Shown here: one piece after another, positions 1 to 8,282 of the stretch
How positions within the stretch are numbered: the first letter of the stretch is position 1
Layout: each line of letters opens with the position of its first letter
DNA from: Gracilibacillus salinarum
GTDB lineage: Bacteria; Bacillota; Bacilli; Bacillales; Amphibacillaceae
Direction: 5' to 3'
Length of the DNA: 64,000 nt
NCBI RefSeq assembly: GCF_022919575.1
Contig: NZ_CP095071.1
Coordinates: forward strand, 1,426,001 to 1,490,000
Made by a program: the position numbers and the translations under genes
Notes under the pieces: model-generated
Told to the model about the DNA's origin: nothing
The model's database searches: none
The model's input: only the letters and a program-made list of their open reading frames with translations

Positions 1-64
1 TGCAAAAATAAGGTTTGATAATGAACAAAAAAGAGAATGATATATAATGAAAGGAGTGTTCGGT

Positions 65-433
65 ATGATTAACAGTAAGTCCTTACTTATTGGGATTTTG
101 GCCGGAGGAATCGTAAGTGCGGCTGCTACACTTTTCACGACACCAAAGGCTGGTAGAGAACTGAGAACAGATGTCAAGCTTAAAAGTGACAACGCAGTAC
201 GCTATGTAAACCAATTACGAACAGATGGCGTAGATCTAAAAGAACAGATCACCAAAACATCAAAAGAAGGTGCTGCTCTCATAAAAGACCTTTCTGCTGA
301 TGTGAAAGAATCCATCGAATCATGGAAAAAAACCGTTGAACCGCACCAAAAAAATATTCAGAAGTACTTAACCCAGATTGAAGAAAGCTTAAAAGAATTA
401 GAAGAAAAAACCAATACACAATCTGAGCAATAA
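65..433 (+). CDS. YtxH domain protein
   Basis: Predicted 122-residue YtxH-family protein of unknown biochemical role. Residues 1-22 form a small hydrophobic, Gly/Ala-rich segment (membrane anchor), followed by the family hallmark TTPKAGRELR, then a long charged amphipathic helix likely to form a coiled coil. The ATG at 65 is chosen because AAAGGAGTG lies just upstream; an earlier in-frame ATG at 47 sits before that ribosome site and is unlikely to be used. The position before DUF3267, prsA and yhaM matches the B. subtilis yhaH neighbourhood, so it is probably the yhaH equivalent. A terminator follows. Confidence 0.85.
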   Translation: MINSKSLLIGILAGGIVSAAATLFTTPKAGRELRTDVKLKSDNAVRYVNQLRTDGVDLKEQITKTSKEGAALIKDLSADVKESIESWKKTVEPHQKNIQKYLTQIEESLKELEEKTNTQSEQ

Positions 434-458
434 GCCCAAATTGTATAAAAATCCAAAC

Positions 459-504
459 GCACCGCAATGGTTAACAATATGTTACTATTGCAGGTGCTTT
501 TTTT
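459..504 (+). terminator. Terminator after the YtxH gene
   Basis: The stem GCACC-GCAAT pairs with ATTGCAGGTGC (one bulged T) and is followed by seven T residues. Confidence 0.8.
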
Positions 505-676
505 AAGCAATAATTTGCAGTTAAACGGCGCAAATCAGAATAAAAATCGCTTACATGAGGCTACAGAAAATTATTTAAAAAAATTTACAAAAAAACTATT
601 GATTTTTCCTCTAAATCATACTATATTCATGTAGTGTTATTTAACAAATGATTTCGGTATTAAAGGGGTGATCCTC

Positions 677-1216
677 ATGAATTGTTGGGATTCAATTAAC
701 GTGACAAAGCAACTTGGTTTTTATCGCAGTATTATATTATCCTTTTTATTCGGCTTATTATCTTTTATTTTTCTATATCTACCTTTCAATTTAATTCATA
801 AGGGCGCCGTTGTAGAGGATCACGGAATGATTCCACTTTTGATAGGATTAGCGATATTACCTTTACTGCACAAGATGTTACGTGTTGTACCATTACTATT
901 GATAAACAAACAATTAAAGCTAATTTGGACATTAGAAAAAGGAATATTTCCTAACTTTCGCGTATGCAATAATACGAAAACAAACAAACCAACTTTGTTT
1001 GTTGCGCTATTGACACCAACGATTGTCATTACGCTCCCTTGTATTATTTACAGCTATTTCGCACCGTCTCATTACCCTTATTTCCTGTTATTCGGTGCTA
1101 TTAACTTAAGCTTATCCTATATTGATTTTCTATTTATCCGTCACTTATGGAGAGCTCCAAGAAAATGTGTCATTTCTAATGATGACACAGGCTATGATAT
1201 ACTAATCCAACGATAG
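677..1216 (+). CDS. DUF3267 family membrane protein
   Basis: 179-residue integral membrane protein with four hydrophobic segments at about residues 20-42, 50-72, 112-134 and 138-156, resembling the DUF3267 family (B. subtilis YhaJ type). No catalytic motif is visible, although some DUF3267 relatives show a distant metalloprotease-like fold. The ATG at 677 is preceded by AAAGGGGTG at 662-670; a GTG at 668 lies inside that ribosome site. The gene stands alone and is closed by a terminator. Location before prsA matches yhaJ in B. subtilis, which supports the family call but not a function. Confidence 0.75.
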   Translation: MNCWDSINVTKQLGFYRSIILSFLFGLLSFIFLYLPFNLIHKGAVVEDHGMIPLLIGLAILPLLHKMLRVVPLLLINKQLKLIWTLEKGIFPNFRVCNNTKTNKPTLFVALLTPTIVITLPCIIYSYFAPSHYPYFLLFGAINLSLSYIDFLFIRHLWRAPRKCVISNDDTGYDILIQR

Positions 1217-1242
1217 ACCAGTATAATGCTGGTCTATTTTTT
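1214..1242 (+). terminator. Terminator after the DUF3267 gene
   Basis: TAGACCAG pairs with CTGGTCTA across a 7-nt loop, followed by TTTTTT. The 5' arm overlaps the stop codon. Post-terminator element copy 1 begins right after the T-tract. Confidence 0.85.
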
Positions 1243-1540
1243 GAGTGAAGAAAAGTAAATACGTACAGTTGTGGAAGTAAAGATCCAGAAAATGAAGATG
1301 GGTATGGATTATGTAAACAAAGCTTTACTAGCCAAGCATCCATATTGAGATATCTAATGTGCTAGAATACCTCTCCGTCCAACCACTCCTATTTCCGGAG
1401 CTTGCTAAGCAGATAAAATATTTCAAAAAGATCATTCAGCAATACAGCCTTTGTTTACATAATCCATATTATAGTTAGTTGTACATTATATTGTTAGTTA
1501 GGAACGGGTGACTTTTCCGTTTTTTGTTATGATGACTGGT
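1243..1540 (+). repeat. Post-terminator element, copy 1 (internally deleted)
   Basis: Short version of the intergenic repeat. Flank 1243-1301 matches, reverse-complemented, the right flanks of the copies at 44.9 and 57.8 kb (shared blocks GAAAGTA, TACAGT, GAAGTAA). The core is only 173 bp (1302-1474), bounded by the inverted repeats TATGGATTATGTAAAC and GTTTACATAATCCATA; the structured middle is missing, so CCAACCACTCC joins directly to TATTTCCGGAGC. The distal flank 1475-1530 ends in a hairpin plus TTTTTT. This is the only copy whose flank order reads on the plus strand, because it follows a plus-strand terminator. Its core is inverted relative to the copy at 4.3 kb. The rest of 1541-1690 shows nothing. 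Confidence 0.8.
1505..1534 (+). terminator. Distal hairpin of repeat copy 1
   Basis: AACGGGTGACTTTTCCGTTTTTT: a short GC stem followed by six T. It matches the hairpins at the far end of the copies at 14.23, 36.66, 57.16 and 63.06 kb, so it belongs to the repeat rather than to a neighbouring gene. Confidence 0.6.
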
Positions 1541-1699
1541 ACGCTCCGTATTCTTTTTACTAATTTGCGGTTCTTTTTTCAGGTTCATTTAATTATTTAG
1601 GCTAATTTATACTTTCGATACAAGGAATCATGTGCAATGACTGTTCAAATCTTCAATTTTTTGTTAAAGTATTTAAAGGGAATGAAGGAGGTCATCGTA

Positions 1700-1879
1700 A
1701 TGCTTTACGTTTTTGTTATATTTGCATTTTTTGTGCTGTTTATCTTTAACACACTTACTATGCGTCTTTGTTTACAAACAGAAATGTCACAGGAAAAACA
1801 GCCAAATGTTTTCCGTACTATCAATGTTTTAATTACGATTTTACTTATTTCTTCATATGTTGAAGTCATTTATACGTAA
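1700..1879 (+). CDS. Small two-helix membrane protein
   Basis: 59-residue protein made of two hydrophobic segments (about residues 2-22 and 38-57) joined by a short polar loop with the sequence QTEMSQEKQPN. The ATG at 1700 is preceded by a strong AAGGAGGT (1685-1692); the longer reading from 1637 has no such site. It lies directly upstream of prsA, where B. subtilis has the small yhaL/yhaK genes, but I cannot match its sequence to either. Function unknown. The good ribosome site and clean membrane topology argue that it is real. Confidence 0.6.
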   Translation: MLYVFVIFAFFVLFIFNTLTMRLCLQTEMSQEKQPNVFRTINVLITILLISSYVEVIYT

Positions 1880-1933
1880 AATAAGTAAAATCTATGTAAT
1901 AAGCATATTTGAGGTTTATTTTAAAAGAAAGTA

Positions 1934-1942
1934 TGTTATATT
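1934..1942 (+). promoter_or_regulatory. Candidate extended -10 promoter of prsA
   Basis: TGTTATATT fits the extended -10 form (TGnTATAAT with one mismatch). No good -35 hexamer is found at 17 nt. Initiation here would give a leader of about 46 nt before the prsA ATG. Confidence 0.4.
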
Positions 1943-1994
1943 ATTGCAAGGGAAACAAAATAGTAATAGCAAATCAATTAGGAGTGTTTGTCAA

Positions 1995-3005
1995 ATGAAG
2001 AAATTATTAATCACAGCAGCATTTGCAACAAGTGTTTTCGCACTTTCCGCTTGCTCTTCCGATTCGGAAACAGTTGTAGAAACAGGATCAGGAAATATCA
2101 GCAAAGAAGATTTCTATGAAGAATTAAAAGCTAACAGTGGAGAACAAGTACTTCAACAAATGGTATTAGAAACAATTCTTGAAGATAAGTATGATGTTTC
2201 TGATGAAGAAGTCAACAAAGAAATTGAAACATATAAAGAGCAATACGGTGATCAATGGGAAGCTGTATTACAACAAAGCGGTTATGCCGATGAAGATGCG
2301 TTCCGTGAAGACTTAAAAGTAAACTTATTACAAGAAAAAGCAGCTACAGAAGACATCGAAGTAACGGATGAAGAAATTCAAACTCGTTATGACAGAATGC
2401 AGACTAACCTTGTCGCAAGTCACATTCTTGTTGACGATGAAGCAACAGCTAATGAAGTAAAAGAAAAATTAGATAATGGCGAAGATTTTGCTGCCTTGGC
2501 AGAAGAATATTCTACCGATACACAATCTGCTTCTAACGGTGGAGAACTTGGTGAATTTGGTGTAGGTGACATGGTTCCTGCATTTGAAGATGCAGCATAT
2601 GACATGGAAGTTGGCCAAGTAAGTGATCCGATACAATCTGATTACGGATTCCATATTATTAAATTATCAGACCGTGTAGAAAACGAAGATGTAGAGCCAT
2701 TAGAAGATGTTCAAGATCAAATTAAACGTGAAATCGCAGCAACTAAAGTAGACCAAGCTGCTGTTCAAGCAAAAATCCAAGAGCTTATGGATAATGCAGA
2801 AATCGATGTAAAAATTGATGAATTCAAAGACTTATTCGCAACAGAAGAAGCAACATCTGAAGAAGGAAGCACAACCGATGAATCCTCTTCTGAAGGAGAA
2901 GCAACAGAAGAAGACAGCTCTTCTGAAGAAGAATCTACTGAAGATGAAGCATCTCAAGACGACGCTTCTGGCAGCGAGGACAGTTCTTCTGAGCAATCTG
3001 AATAA
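1995..3005 (+). CDS. prsA: PrsA foldase lipoprotein
   Basis: Extracytoplasmic peptidyl-prolyl isomerase that helps secreted proteins fold outside the membrane. Residues 1-20 are a lipoprotein signal ending in the lipobox LSAC (Cys20 lipidated). An N-terminal chaperone domain is followed by a parvulin domain (about residues 145-240) with ASHILV, NGGELGEFG and DYGFHIIKL motifs, then a return helix and a roughly 50-residue acidic Ser/Glu/Thr tail. The ATG at 1995 is chosen by the signal peptide and GGAGTG upstream; in-frame sequence before it is not signal-like. The acidic tail is unusual next to B. subtilis PrsA and may reflect salt adaptation (inference). The gene order prsA-yhaM matches B. 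subtilis. Confidence 0.96.
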   Translation: MKKLLITAAFATSVFALSACSSDSETVVETGSGNISKEDFYEELKANSGEQVLQQMVLETILEDKYDVSDEEVNKEIETYKEQYGDQWEAVLQQSGYADEDAFREDLKVNLLQEKAATEDIEVTDEEIQTRYDRMQTNLVASHILVDDEATANEVKEKLDNGEDFAALAEEYSTDTQSASNGGELGEFGVGDMVPAFEDAAYDMEVGQVSDPIQSDYGFHIIKLSDRVENEDVEPLEDVQDQIKREIAATKVDQAAVQAKIQELMDNAEIDVKIDEFKDLFATEEATSEEGSTTDESSSEGEATEEDSSSEEESTEDEASQDDASGSEDSSSEQSE

Positions 3006-3023
3006 TAGATAAAGTGAGACTTC

Positions 3024-3056
3024 AACCCCTATCTTCTATGGAAGATGGGGGTTTTT
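3024..3056 (+). terminator. Terminator after prsA
   Basis: AACCCCTATCTT pairs with AAGATGGGGGTT, followed by TTTTT. Confidence 0.85.
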
Positions 3057-3100
3057 ATGTTATGCTAAAGATATTCTGAACGAAGATGGGATAGATAATA

Positions 3101-4321
3101 ATGAACTATTTTTATGATATGATCGATATTACATACGAACTGACAGATGAACAAAAGCAAATGATCGCAACCGGATTTCCTGCACCTACATTTCCTGAAG
3201 CAATTCAAGGTGTCCAATTGAATCAACTAACAAAAGGGAACTCGGTAAAAGCACGAGTATTATTAAACGAATTTGAAGTAAAAAAAACAAAAACAAATAA
3301 ATCTTTTTTAAAACTACAATTTAGCGATCAATCAGGCACCATTTCCGCCAAAATGTGGGATAACAATGGTGAAGTAGAGCAGATGTTGCCAATACTGGAA
3401 CAGGTCGGTGTCTTTGATATCCGAGGACAAGTAGATGAATTCAATGGCTTCAAAAGTGTAACCATATACGAAATGACACCATGTGAGGAAAAGATAGATC
3501 CATCCACTCTCCTCGCGTATACGAAACAAGATATCGAGGCATTAACAGAAGAACTTTTTGCCTATCTGTTTGAATTAAATAAACCGTATCAGGATATTGC
3601 TATCAAAGCGATGGAGCGCCTCTGGGAAGCTTTTCGTATCAGTCCAGCTGCTAAAGGGTTTCATCATAATTATCTTGGTGGCCTGTTGAAACACACAATC
3701 GGTTTAATGCGCTTCTGCCGGTATATCACAGTGCAATCAGATAATCCATTTCGAGCAGTAATGAAGTTAATCCATAAAGTAGAAACTGAATATAAACAAG
3801 AAATATGGAATGGCCTGAAAGAGGACAATTCACGTCCTTCTTTCGTTTGGAAAGATACAATAGATCATCTCTATCACATGTTGTTAGGAATGGCTGACTA
3901 TAAGTATGACGATATTAATTATGGTGCTCTAATGACAAGTATACTGTTTCATGATATTGGAAAACTGGCAGAATATGATTATGCCGGCAAATCCATCGAT
4001 ATTTTCCACTTCCTATTTCCAACTGCTGAATTTGAAAATAGCAACCGGAAACAGGCAGGTATCGCAATGGATCCATTAGGCGTAACCGTAGGCCATATCC
4101 CTTACGGCGTACTTGTTTTGTCACAGCTGATTGAAAAAGAGAACATCTCGATTAGTATGGAAGCCATTCACCTGATGAGCCATTGCATTCTGTGCCACCA
4201 CGGCCTTCCAGAATGGGGCAGCGCCGTCCGCAAACCTGGTAATCTAGAAGGTTACATTATTCATATAGTAGATTATCTCGATAGCCGGTATGAAAATACG
4301 GAAGCAGATGAAGAGAAATAA
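3101..4321 (+). CDS. yhaM: YhaM-type 3'-5' exoribonuclease
   Basis: Predicted 3'-5' exonuclease of the YhaM family, acting on RNA and single-stranded DNA. An OB-fold nucleic-acid binding domain (about residues 38-135) is followed by a metal-dependent HD domain: HHNYLGGLLKHT, then LFHDIGK (the HD pair), then CHHG. At 406 residues it is about 90 longer than typical YhaM (~314). The extra length lies mainly between the first HD motif and FHDIGK, where a Lys/Glu-rich stretch is inserted. The start is uncertain because the ribosome site is weak; ATG at 3119 is an alternative. It is separated from yhaN-yhaO by a repeat, and those genes are on the opposite strand, unlike in B. subtilis. Confidence 0.85.
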   Translation: MNYFYDMIDITYELTDEQKQMIATGFPAPTFPEAIQGVQLNQLTKGNSVKARVLLNEFEVKKTKTNKSFLKLQFSDQSGTISAKMWDNNGEVEQMLPILEQVGVFDIRGQVDEFNGFKSVTIYEMTPCEEKIDPSTLLAYTKQDIEALTEELFAYLFELNKPYQDIAIKAMERLWEAFRISPAAKGFHHNYLGGLLKHTIGLMRFCRYITVQSDNPFRAVMKLIHKVETEYKQEIWNGLKEDNSRPSFVWKDTIDHLYHMLLGMADYKYDDINYGALMTSILFHDIGKLAEYDYAGKSIDIFHFLFPTAEFENSNRKQAGIAMDPLGVTVGHIPYGVLVLSQLIEKENISISMEAIHLMSHCILCHHGLPEWGSAVRKPGNLEGYIIHIVDYLDSRYENTEADEEK

Positions 4322-4330
4322 TAGGGAGAG

Positions 4331-4973
4331 ATGTGGATTATGTAAACTAGCCATTGCTAGCAGAGCATCCATATTGAGATATTTAATGTGCTGGAATACC
4401 GCTCCGTCCAACCACTCCGCGTCCTGCGGGGCACGGCTGAAGCTAACTTTGTGAAGAAAGATCGCTTCACAAAGTGGATCTTCAGCGTCTGCATAATCCC
4501 GCGGGAGTCTACGTGGTTGGCCTACGCTGATGTATAGCTCCACAATTTATGCGACAGCTAGGATATGAAGCACTATCTGCAAGATTTACACCTTAATTGA
4601 TGAAATACATTGCCTAGCACGACTGCTTTTTGCTGTTACATACGTTGTAGCACTTCCCTTAAGCGTAGGAAATAGGCGGAGACTCCCGTGGAATCAGCGC
4701 GAGCTGAAGATCCATTATATTTGTGCCTGTGTCTGCAAGCATTGCTTCGAAGTGTGCTTTCACAAGGCAGCAGAGATGCTGTTCAAGTTGTAGCCTAGCT
4801 GAAGCCGTGCCCACAGGACGCGGAGCCTATTTCTGGAGCTTTGCTAAGCAGATAAACTCTATAAAAATGATCATTCAGCAATACAGCCTTTGTTAACAAA
4901 ATCCACATTATAGGAACTCAACTTCATGTTCCGAATACTGATGTGACTGCACTTTTATATTGGCTGATAAAAA
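4331..4973 (-). repeat. Post-terminator element, copy 2 (near full length)
   Basis: A 583-bp core (4331-4913) bounded by inverted repeats (GTGGATTATGTAAAC left, ATCCACATTATAGG right), then a 60-bp flank reaching the acetyltransferase terminator. Inside are nested inverted repeats: a hairpin at 4436-4486 (GCTGAAGCTAACTTTG pairs with CAAAGTGGATCTTCAGC), GAGTCT..TTGGCCTACGC against GCGTAGGAAATAGGCGGAG, and the outer pair CCGCGTCCTGCGGGGCACGG against CCGTGCCCACAGGACGCGG. No plausible ORF is present. The distal flank is missing because the core lies about 10 bp from the yhaM stop. Read on the minus strand it follows the acetyltransferase terminator. Fills the whole gap after yhaM. Confidence 0.85.
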
Positions 4974-5004
4974 AAGATCTACAATGTCTAACATGCAGAT
5001 CTTT
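4974..5004 (-). terminator. Terminator after the acetyltransferase at 5.0 kb
   Basis: AGATCT arms at both ends (4976 and 4997) form an imperfect hairpin; the oligo-A at 4969-4975 gives a T-tract on the minus strand. Confidence 0.65.
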
Positions 5005-5017
5005 TCCTATCTCTGTA

Positions 5018-5419
5018 TTATTTAGATCGTTTGATAATGAAACCATTGTCGATCTGATTAAATCCTACCTTCGGGTAATAGTCCATTGCGTTCGGTGCGG
5101 ATAATAGAATTAACGCTACTTGCTCGTTTATCTGCTGTTTCACTTCTTCGATCAACTGCTTCCCTATCCCCCGATGTTGATACGCTTGGTCCACTGCCAA
5201 ATCAGACAAGTAACAGCAATAACTAAAATCAGTCAATCCTCTCGCAACTCCGACTAACAACTCCTGATCCCAGGCGGTAATCAATATGTTGGCATGCTCC
5301 AACATCCGCTGTAAACGGTCCAAATCATCTGCAGGTCTTTTGATTCCGGATGCTTGAAACACTTCCGCTAAGTGCTTAGGAGTGATTAAGGCATCACTCT
5401 TGTATATGATCCTTTCCAT
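5018..5419 (-). CDS. GNAT family N-acetyltransferase
   Basis: 133-residue protein with the acetyl-CoA binding signature of GNAT enzymes: the beta-4 strand LSDLAVDQAYQHRGIGKQLI (Q/RxxGxG/A) at about residues 69-88 and a C-terminal YPKVGF element. Resembles small cytosolic acetyltransferases near yhaN in Bacillaceae; the acceptor substrate cannot be read from sequence. The start ATG lies 14 bp downstream of the yhaN stop, so it probably is the last gene of a yhaO-yhaN-GNAT operon. A terminator follows. Confidence 0.8.
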   Translation of the reverse strand: MERIIYKSDALITPKHLAEVFQASGIKRPADDLDRLQRMLEHANILITAWDQELLVGVARGLTDFSYCCYLSDLAVDQAYQHRGIGKQLIEEVKQQINEQVALILLSAPNAMDYYPKVGFNQIDNGFIIKRSK

Positions 5420-5433
5420 GTCAACCCTCTCCT

Positions 5434-8280
5434 CTATAAAGTTATACTCGCTTTTTCCGTGGCATTCGCTGTGAAGTAAAGCACTTGATGATCTTGACTT
5501 ATCTGATTAATGAGCGCCAGCATTTCTTTTTTTCGTTTTTTATCAAAATGAACAAATCCATCATCAATTAAGAAGGGCATTGCTAACGTCTCTGACATGA
5601 CCTGACTTAATGCAAAGCGTAATGCAATATATAACTGATCCCTGGTTGCCTGGGACAATTCATCGACCGAAAACAAATAGCCATCCTTATCCTCTACCAT
5701 TATTCTTTGATTGTCTTCGATTAAAATTTGCAAGTATCGCTGTAATGTCAGTTGTTTAAAATAGATACTAGCCTGATTAAAAACTTTTGGCATATACTTT
5801 TGAGAATAACTCAACTTTGCCTGTTGCAAACTTTTCCATGCAAGCTGGTATACAGACCATTTCTTCGCTATCGAATCGGCTTCTTCCTTCTTTAAAGCGA
5901 TTTGATGCTTCCATACCGAAACATCTTCATTTTGTTCTAACAGCGCAACATTTGCTTTTTGATCACTCAGACGTGATTGTCCCTCATTTATACTATTCGA
6001 AAGCGCGTCTCTTTTTTTGATTAATTCTGCCCGTTGTTGTTGCAGAACATGCTCGTCCTCAAATGACCCCTCCGCAAAATAGGTGATAGACTCATCTGTG
6101 AACAGTACTTTCAGACGATCATAAGTCTGCTGGGATTGCTGTATTAAATGTTGCACTTTTGCATAATATTCCCCTTTTTCGATAAATGCTTCTTCCGTGT
6201 CGACGCCTGCTTTAGCAAGAAGGTGAGCTATTTCTTGCTGGTATGGCACTTGTTTTTTCTCTACAGCTTCGAGCTGTGATGAGATTTCTTCCAACCTTGT
6301 CTTCCACTCTCGCAATTGTTGCTCTTTCTCCTCCTGATTCGCGAGGGTTCGGGAAAAGTCCTCCGCTTTTTCAGATAGATGCTGCAATGCCTCTTGTTTG
6401 GATTTTTGGACCTCTTTCCATTCTTGAAGCTCTTTTTGCTGATCATTCCATGTCTGTAGGTTTTCCTTTTGCAAGATAAGCTGTTGATATAATCTCGTCC
6501 AATACGGTAAGGCTACTTGCTTGAGAAATGGATAATCCTCTTGATGGTCAGCGACTTTCTGTTCGACTTGCTGCACTCTCTCCTCAATGAAACGAATTCG
6601 TTCTTCTAGTTTTAGTTGCTCTAACTGATAGTGCTGAATGTCTTTTTCCACTTTTTGCAGCAGTTCACTGATTTCTTTCTGTTGGTTAAGTGCCTCTTTC
6701 CGCTCTACTATATCGTCTTGTGTCCAGTTCATACTGTGTGACTGCTCAGGTTGAAGCCATTTCCTAAATGTTTTCCCATAAATACGGACAGCTCCATATT
6801 GCACAACCGAAAGTATCAATACCATAACTGAACTGTTCACCAATGAAGCGAAAAACAAGATCGCTGCGAGCAAAATTCCTGCGATTAGCACAATACCAGC
6901 TGTTTGATGTTGTTTAGCGTATGCTTGTTGCCATTTCTGAAATTTCTTCTGCTGTTTATTGTGTGTTTCCTGTTGTTCAGCTTGTTGTACTTCCTGTTCC
7001 CATTGCTCAATCTGTCCAGCAGAAAGAGCAGATTGCTCCAGCCTTGCCTTTTCCTGCTGACGTTCTTGCTTCCATTTTGCAGTTGATGCCAGGTCGGAAT
7101 CGACATATTGCTTCTCAACAGAAAGCTTGTCTAGTTGTGTACCTAAATCAGACCAAGCCTCCTCCAGATAAAATGGCAATTCAATTTCTTGTAGTTGTGG
7201 AATGTCTATCTGTATTTGCAAACTGGTTAGCTTATTCGTAATATCTTTCTCCAATGCAACATGAAGCTTTTCTTTTTCTATGATGTGTTGTTTGATTTCA
7301 GCAAGTTCTTGTTGTAGCTGTATCCCCTGCTTTATTTCTTCTAATTCAACCGCTGGCAAAAGAGTAGTATTGCTTATCCGAAGCTTTAATTCTTCTATGT
7401 TGTTTTGTAAAACTTGCGCCTCACTCTGCAATGGTAAGAGAGATGCTTTCCACTCGTTAAAACGATGTAATCCGTCAACGGGGAATATGACTTGCTGATC
7501 ATATCTGTGTAATTCAGCCGTCACGAAATAATATTCCGAAATGATTGGATAATGAGTCAGCCTTTTTTCTATCATCCCAAGTTGTTCATCGGCTAAGTTC
7601 TGCTCTTGTTTCCATTGGTACAGTTTAGCTTCACTAGTTTCTATTTCTGTTAAGTGTTGACGGTATTTTGCTTCTTTTGCTTTTGCCTCATCCCATTTCT
7701 GCTGCAGAACCGATAATTCTTGAAACAATTGATTAAGAGCTGGCTTTTTACCGTATGGTTTAAACAACTCTGCCGTCTGTTTTTCTATATTCTTCTCAGC
7801 ATAATAGATCCGGTTAGATCCGGTCATCCCGATCGCGAGCAATATATCATGCAAAGCATCGCCATCAATCTGTTGAACCTGTTGTAAATCATGGGCATCA
7901 AACGCATAGATTGACTGAAATTGTTCTTTGTCTATACCTTGCAATGCGTGGACCAGCCATTCCTCATCCATTTTCAATCCGTCATGACCATAGATAACAG
8001 CTTTATTTTTTTGCTTTCCCTGTATCCGTTCTATCGTTACGGTTTGTTCCGACAAACCAGCGATTGTTAATCTGCCACCAATAACCGATCCTTGCTTAGG
8101 CATGTAACGTTCCAGTTCTTTCGCCTTCATTCCGAATACTACATAAAGGATAAATTGACGCAATGTCGACTTCCCAGCCTCATTATCACCAGCAATTTCG
8201 ATAAAAGCAGTATCATTAAATGAAAAACGCTGATCGATCCATTTCCCGAATCCATAGATTTCTATCTGTTCAATCCGCAT
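5434..8280 (-). CDS. yhaN: YhaN ATPase (SbcC/Rad50-like, SbcE)
   Basis: 948-residue SMC/Rad50-type ATPase predicted to work with the YhaO nuclease in processing DNA ends. Walker A GDNEAGKST is at residues 31-39; long Gln/Glu/Lys-rich coiled coils follow. The distal signature LSQATRDQLYIALRFALSQ and Walker B-like MPFLIDDGFVHFD lie near the C-terminus. Between the coils, around residues 455-500, there is a strongly hydrophobic double segment predicted to cross the membrane, as reported for other YhaN proteins, in place of a zinc hook. The start ATG is 2 bp after the yhaO stop with AAGGAGGTG overlapping the end of yhaO, so translation is coupled. Confidence 0.92.
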   Translation of the reverse strand: MRIEQIEIYGFGKWIDQRFSFNDTAFIEIAGDNEAGKSTLRQFILYVVFGMKAKELERYMPKQGSVIGGRLTIAGLSEQTVTIERIQGKQKNKAVIYGHDGLKMDEEWLVHALQGIDKEQFQSIYAFDAHDLQQVQQIDGDALHDILLAIGMTGSNRIYYAEKNIEKQTAELFKPYGKKPALNQLFQELSVLQQKWDEAKAKEAKYRQHLTEIETSEAKLYQWKQEQNLADEQLGMIEKRLTHYPIISEYYFVTAELHRYDQQVIFPVDGLHRFNEWKASLLPLQSEAQVLQNNIEELKLRISNTTLLPAVELEEIKQGIQLQQELAEIKQHIIEKEKLHVALEKDITNKLTSLQIQIDIPQLQEIELPFYLEEAWSDLGTQLDKLSVEKQYVDSDLASTAKWKQERQQEKARLEQSALSAGQIEQWEQEVQQAEQQETHNKQQKKFQKWQQAYAKQHQTAGIVLIAGILLAAILFFASLVNSSVMVLILSVVQYGAVRIYGKTFRKWLQPEQSHSMNWTQDDIVERKEALNQQKEISELLQKVEKDIQHYQLEQLKLEERIRFIEERVQQVEQKVADHQEDYPFLKQVALPYWTRLYQQLILQKENLQTWNDQQKELQEWKEVQKSKQEALQHLSEKAEDFSRTLANQEEKEQQLREWKTRLEEISSQLEAVEKKQVPYQQEIAHLLAKAGVDTEEAFIEKGEYYAKVQHLIQQSQQTYDRLKVLFTDESITYFAEGSFEDEHVLQQQRAELIKKRDALSNSINEGQSRLSDQKANVALLEQNEDVSVWKHQIALKKEEADSIAKKWSVYQLAWKSLQQAKLSYSQKYMPKVFNQASIYFKQLTLQRYLQILIEDNQRIMVEDKDGYLFSVDELSQATRDQLYIALRFALSQVMSETLAMPFLIDDGFVHFDKKRKKEMLALINQISQDHQVLYFTANATEKASITL

Positions 8281-8282
8281 TA

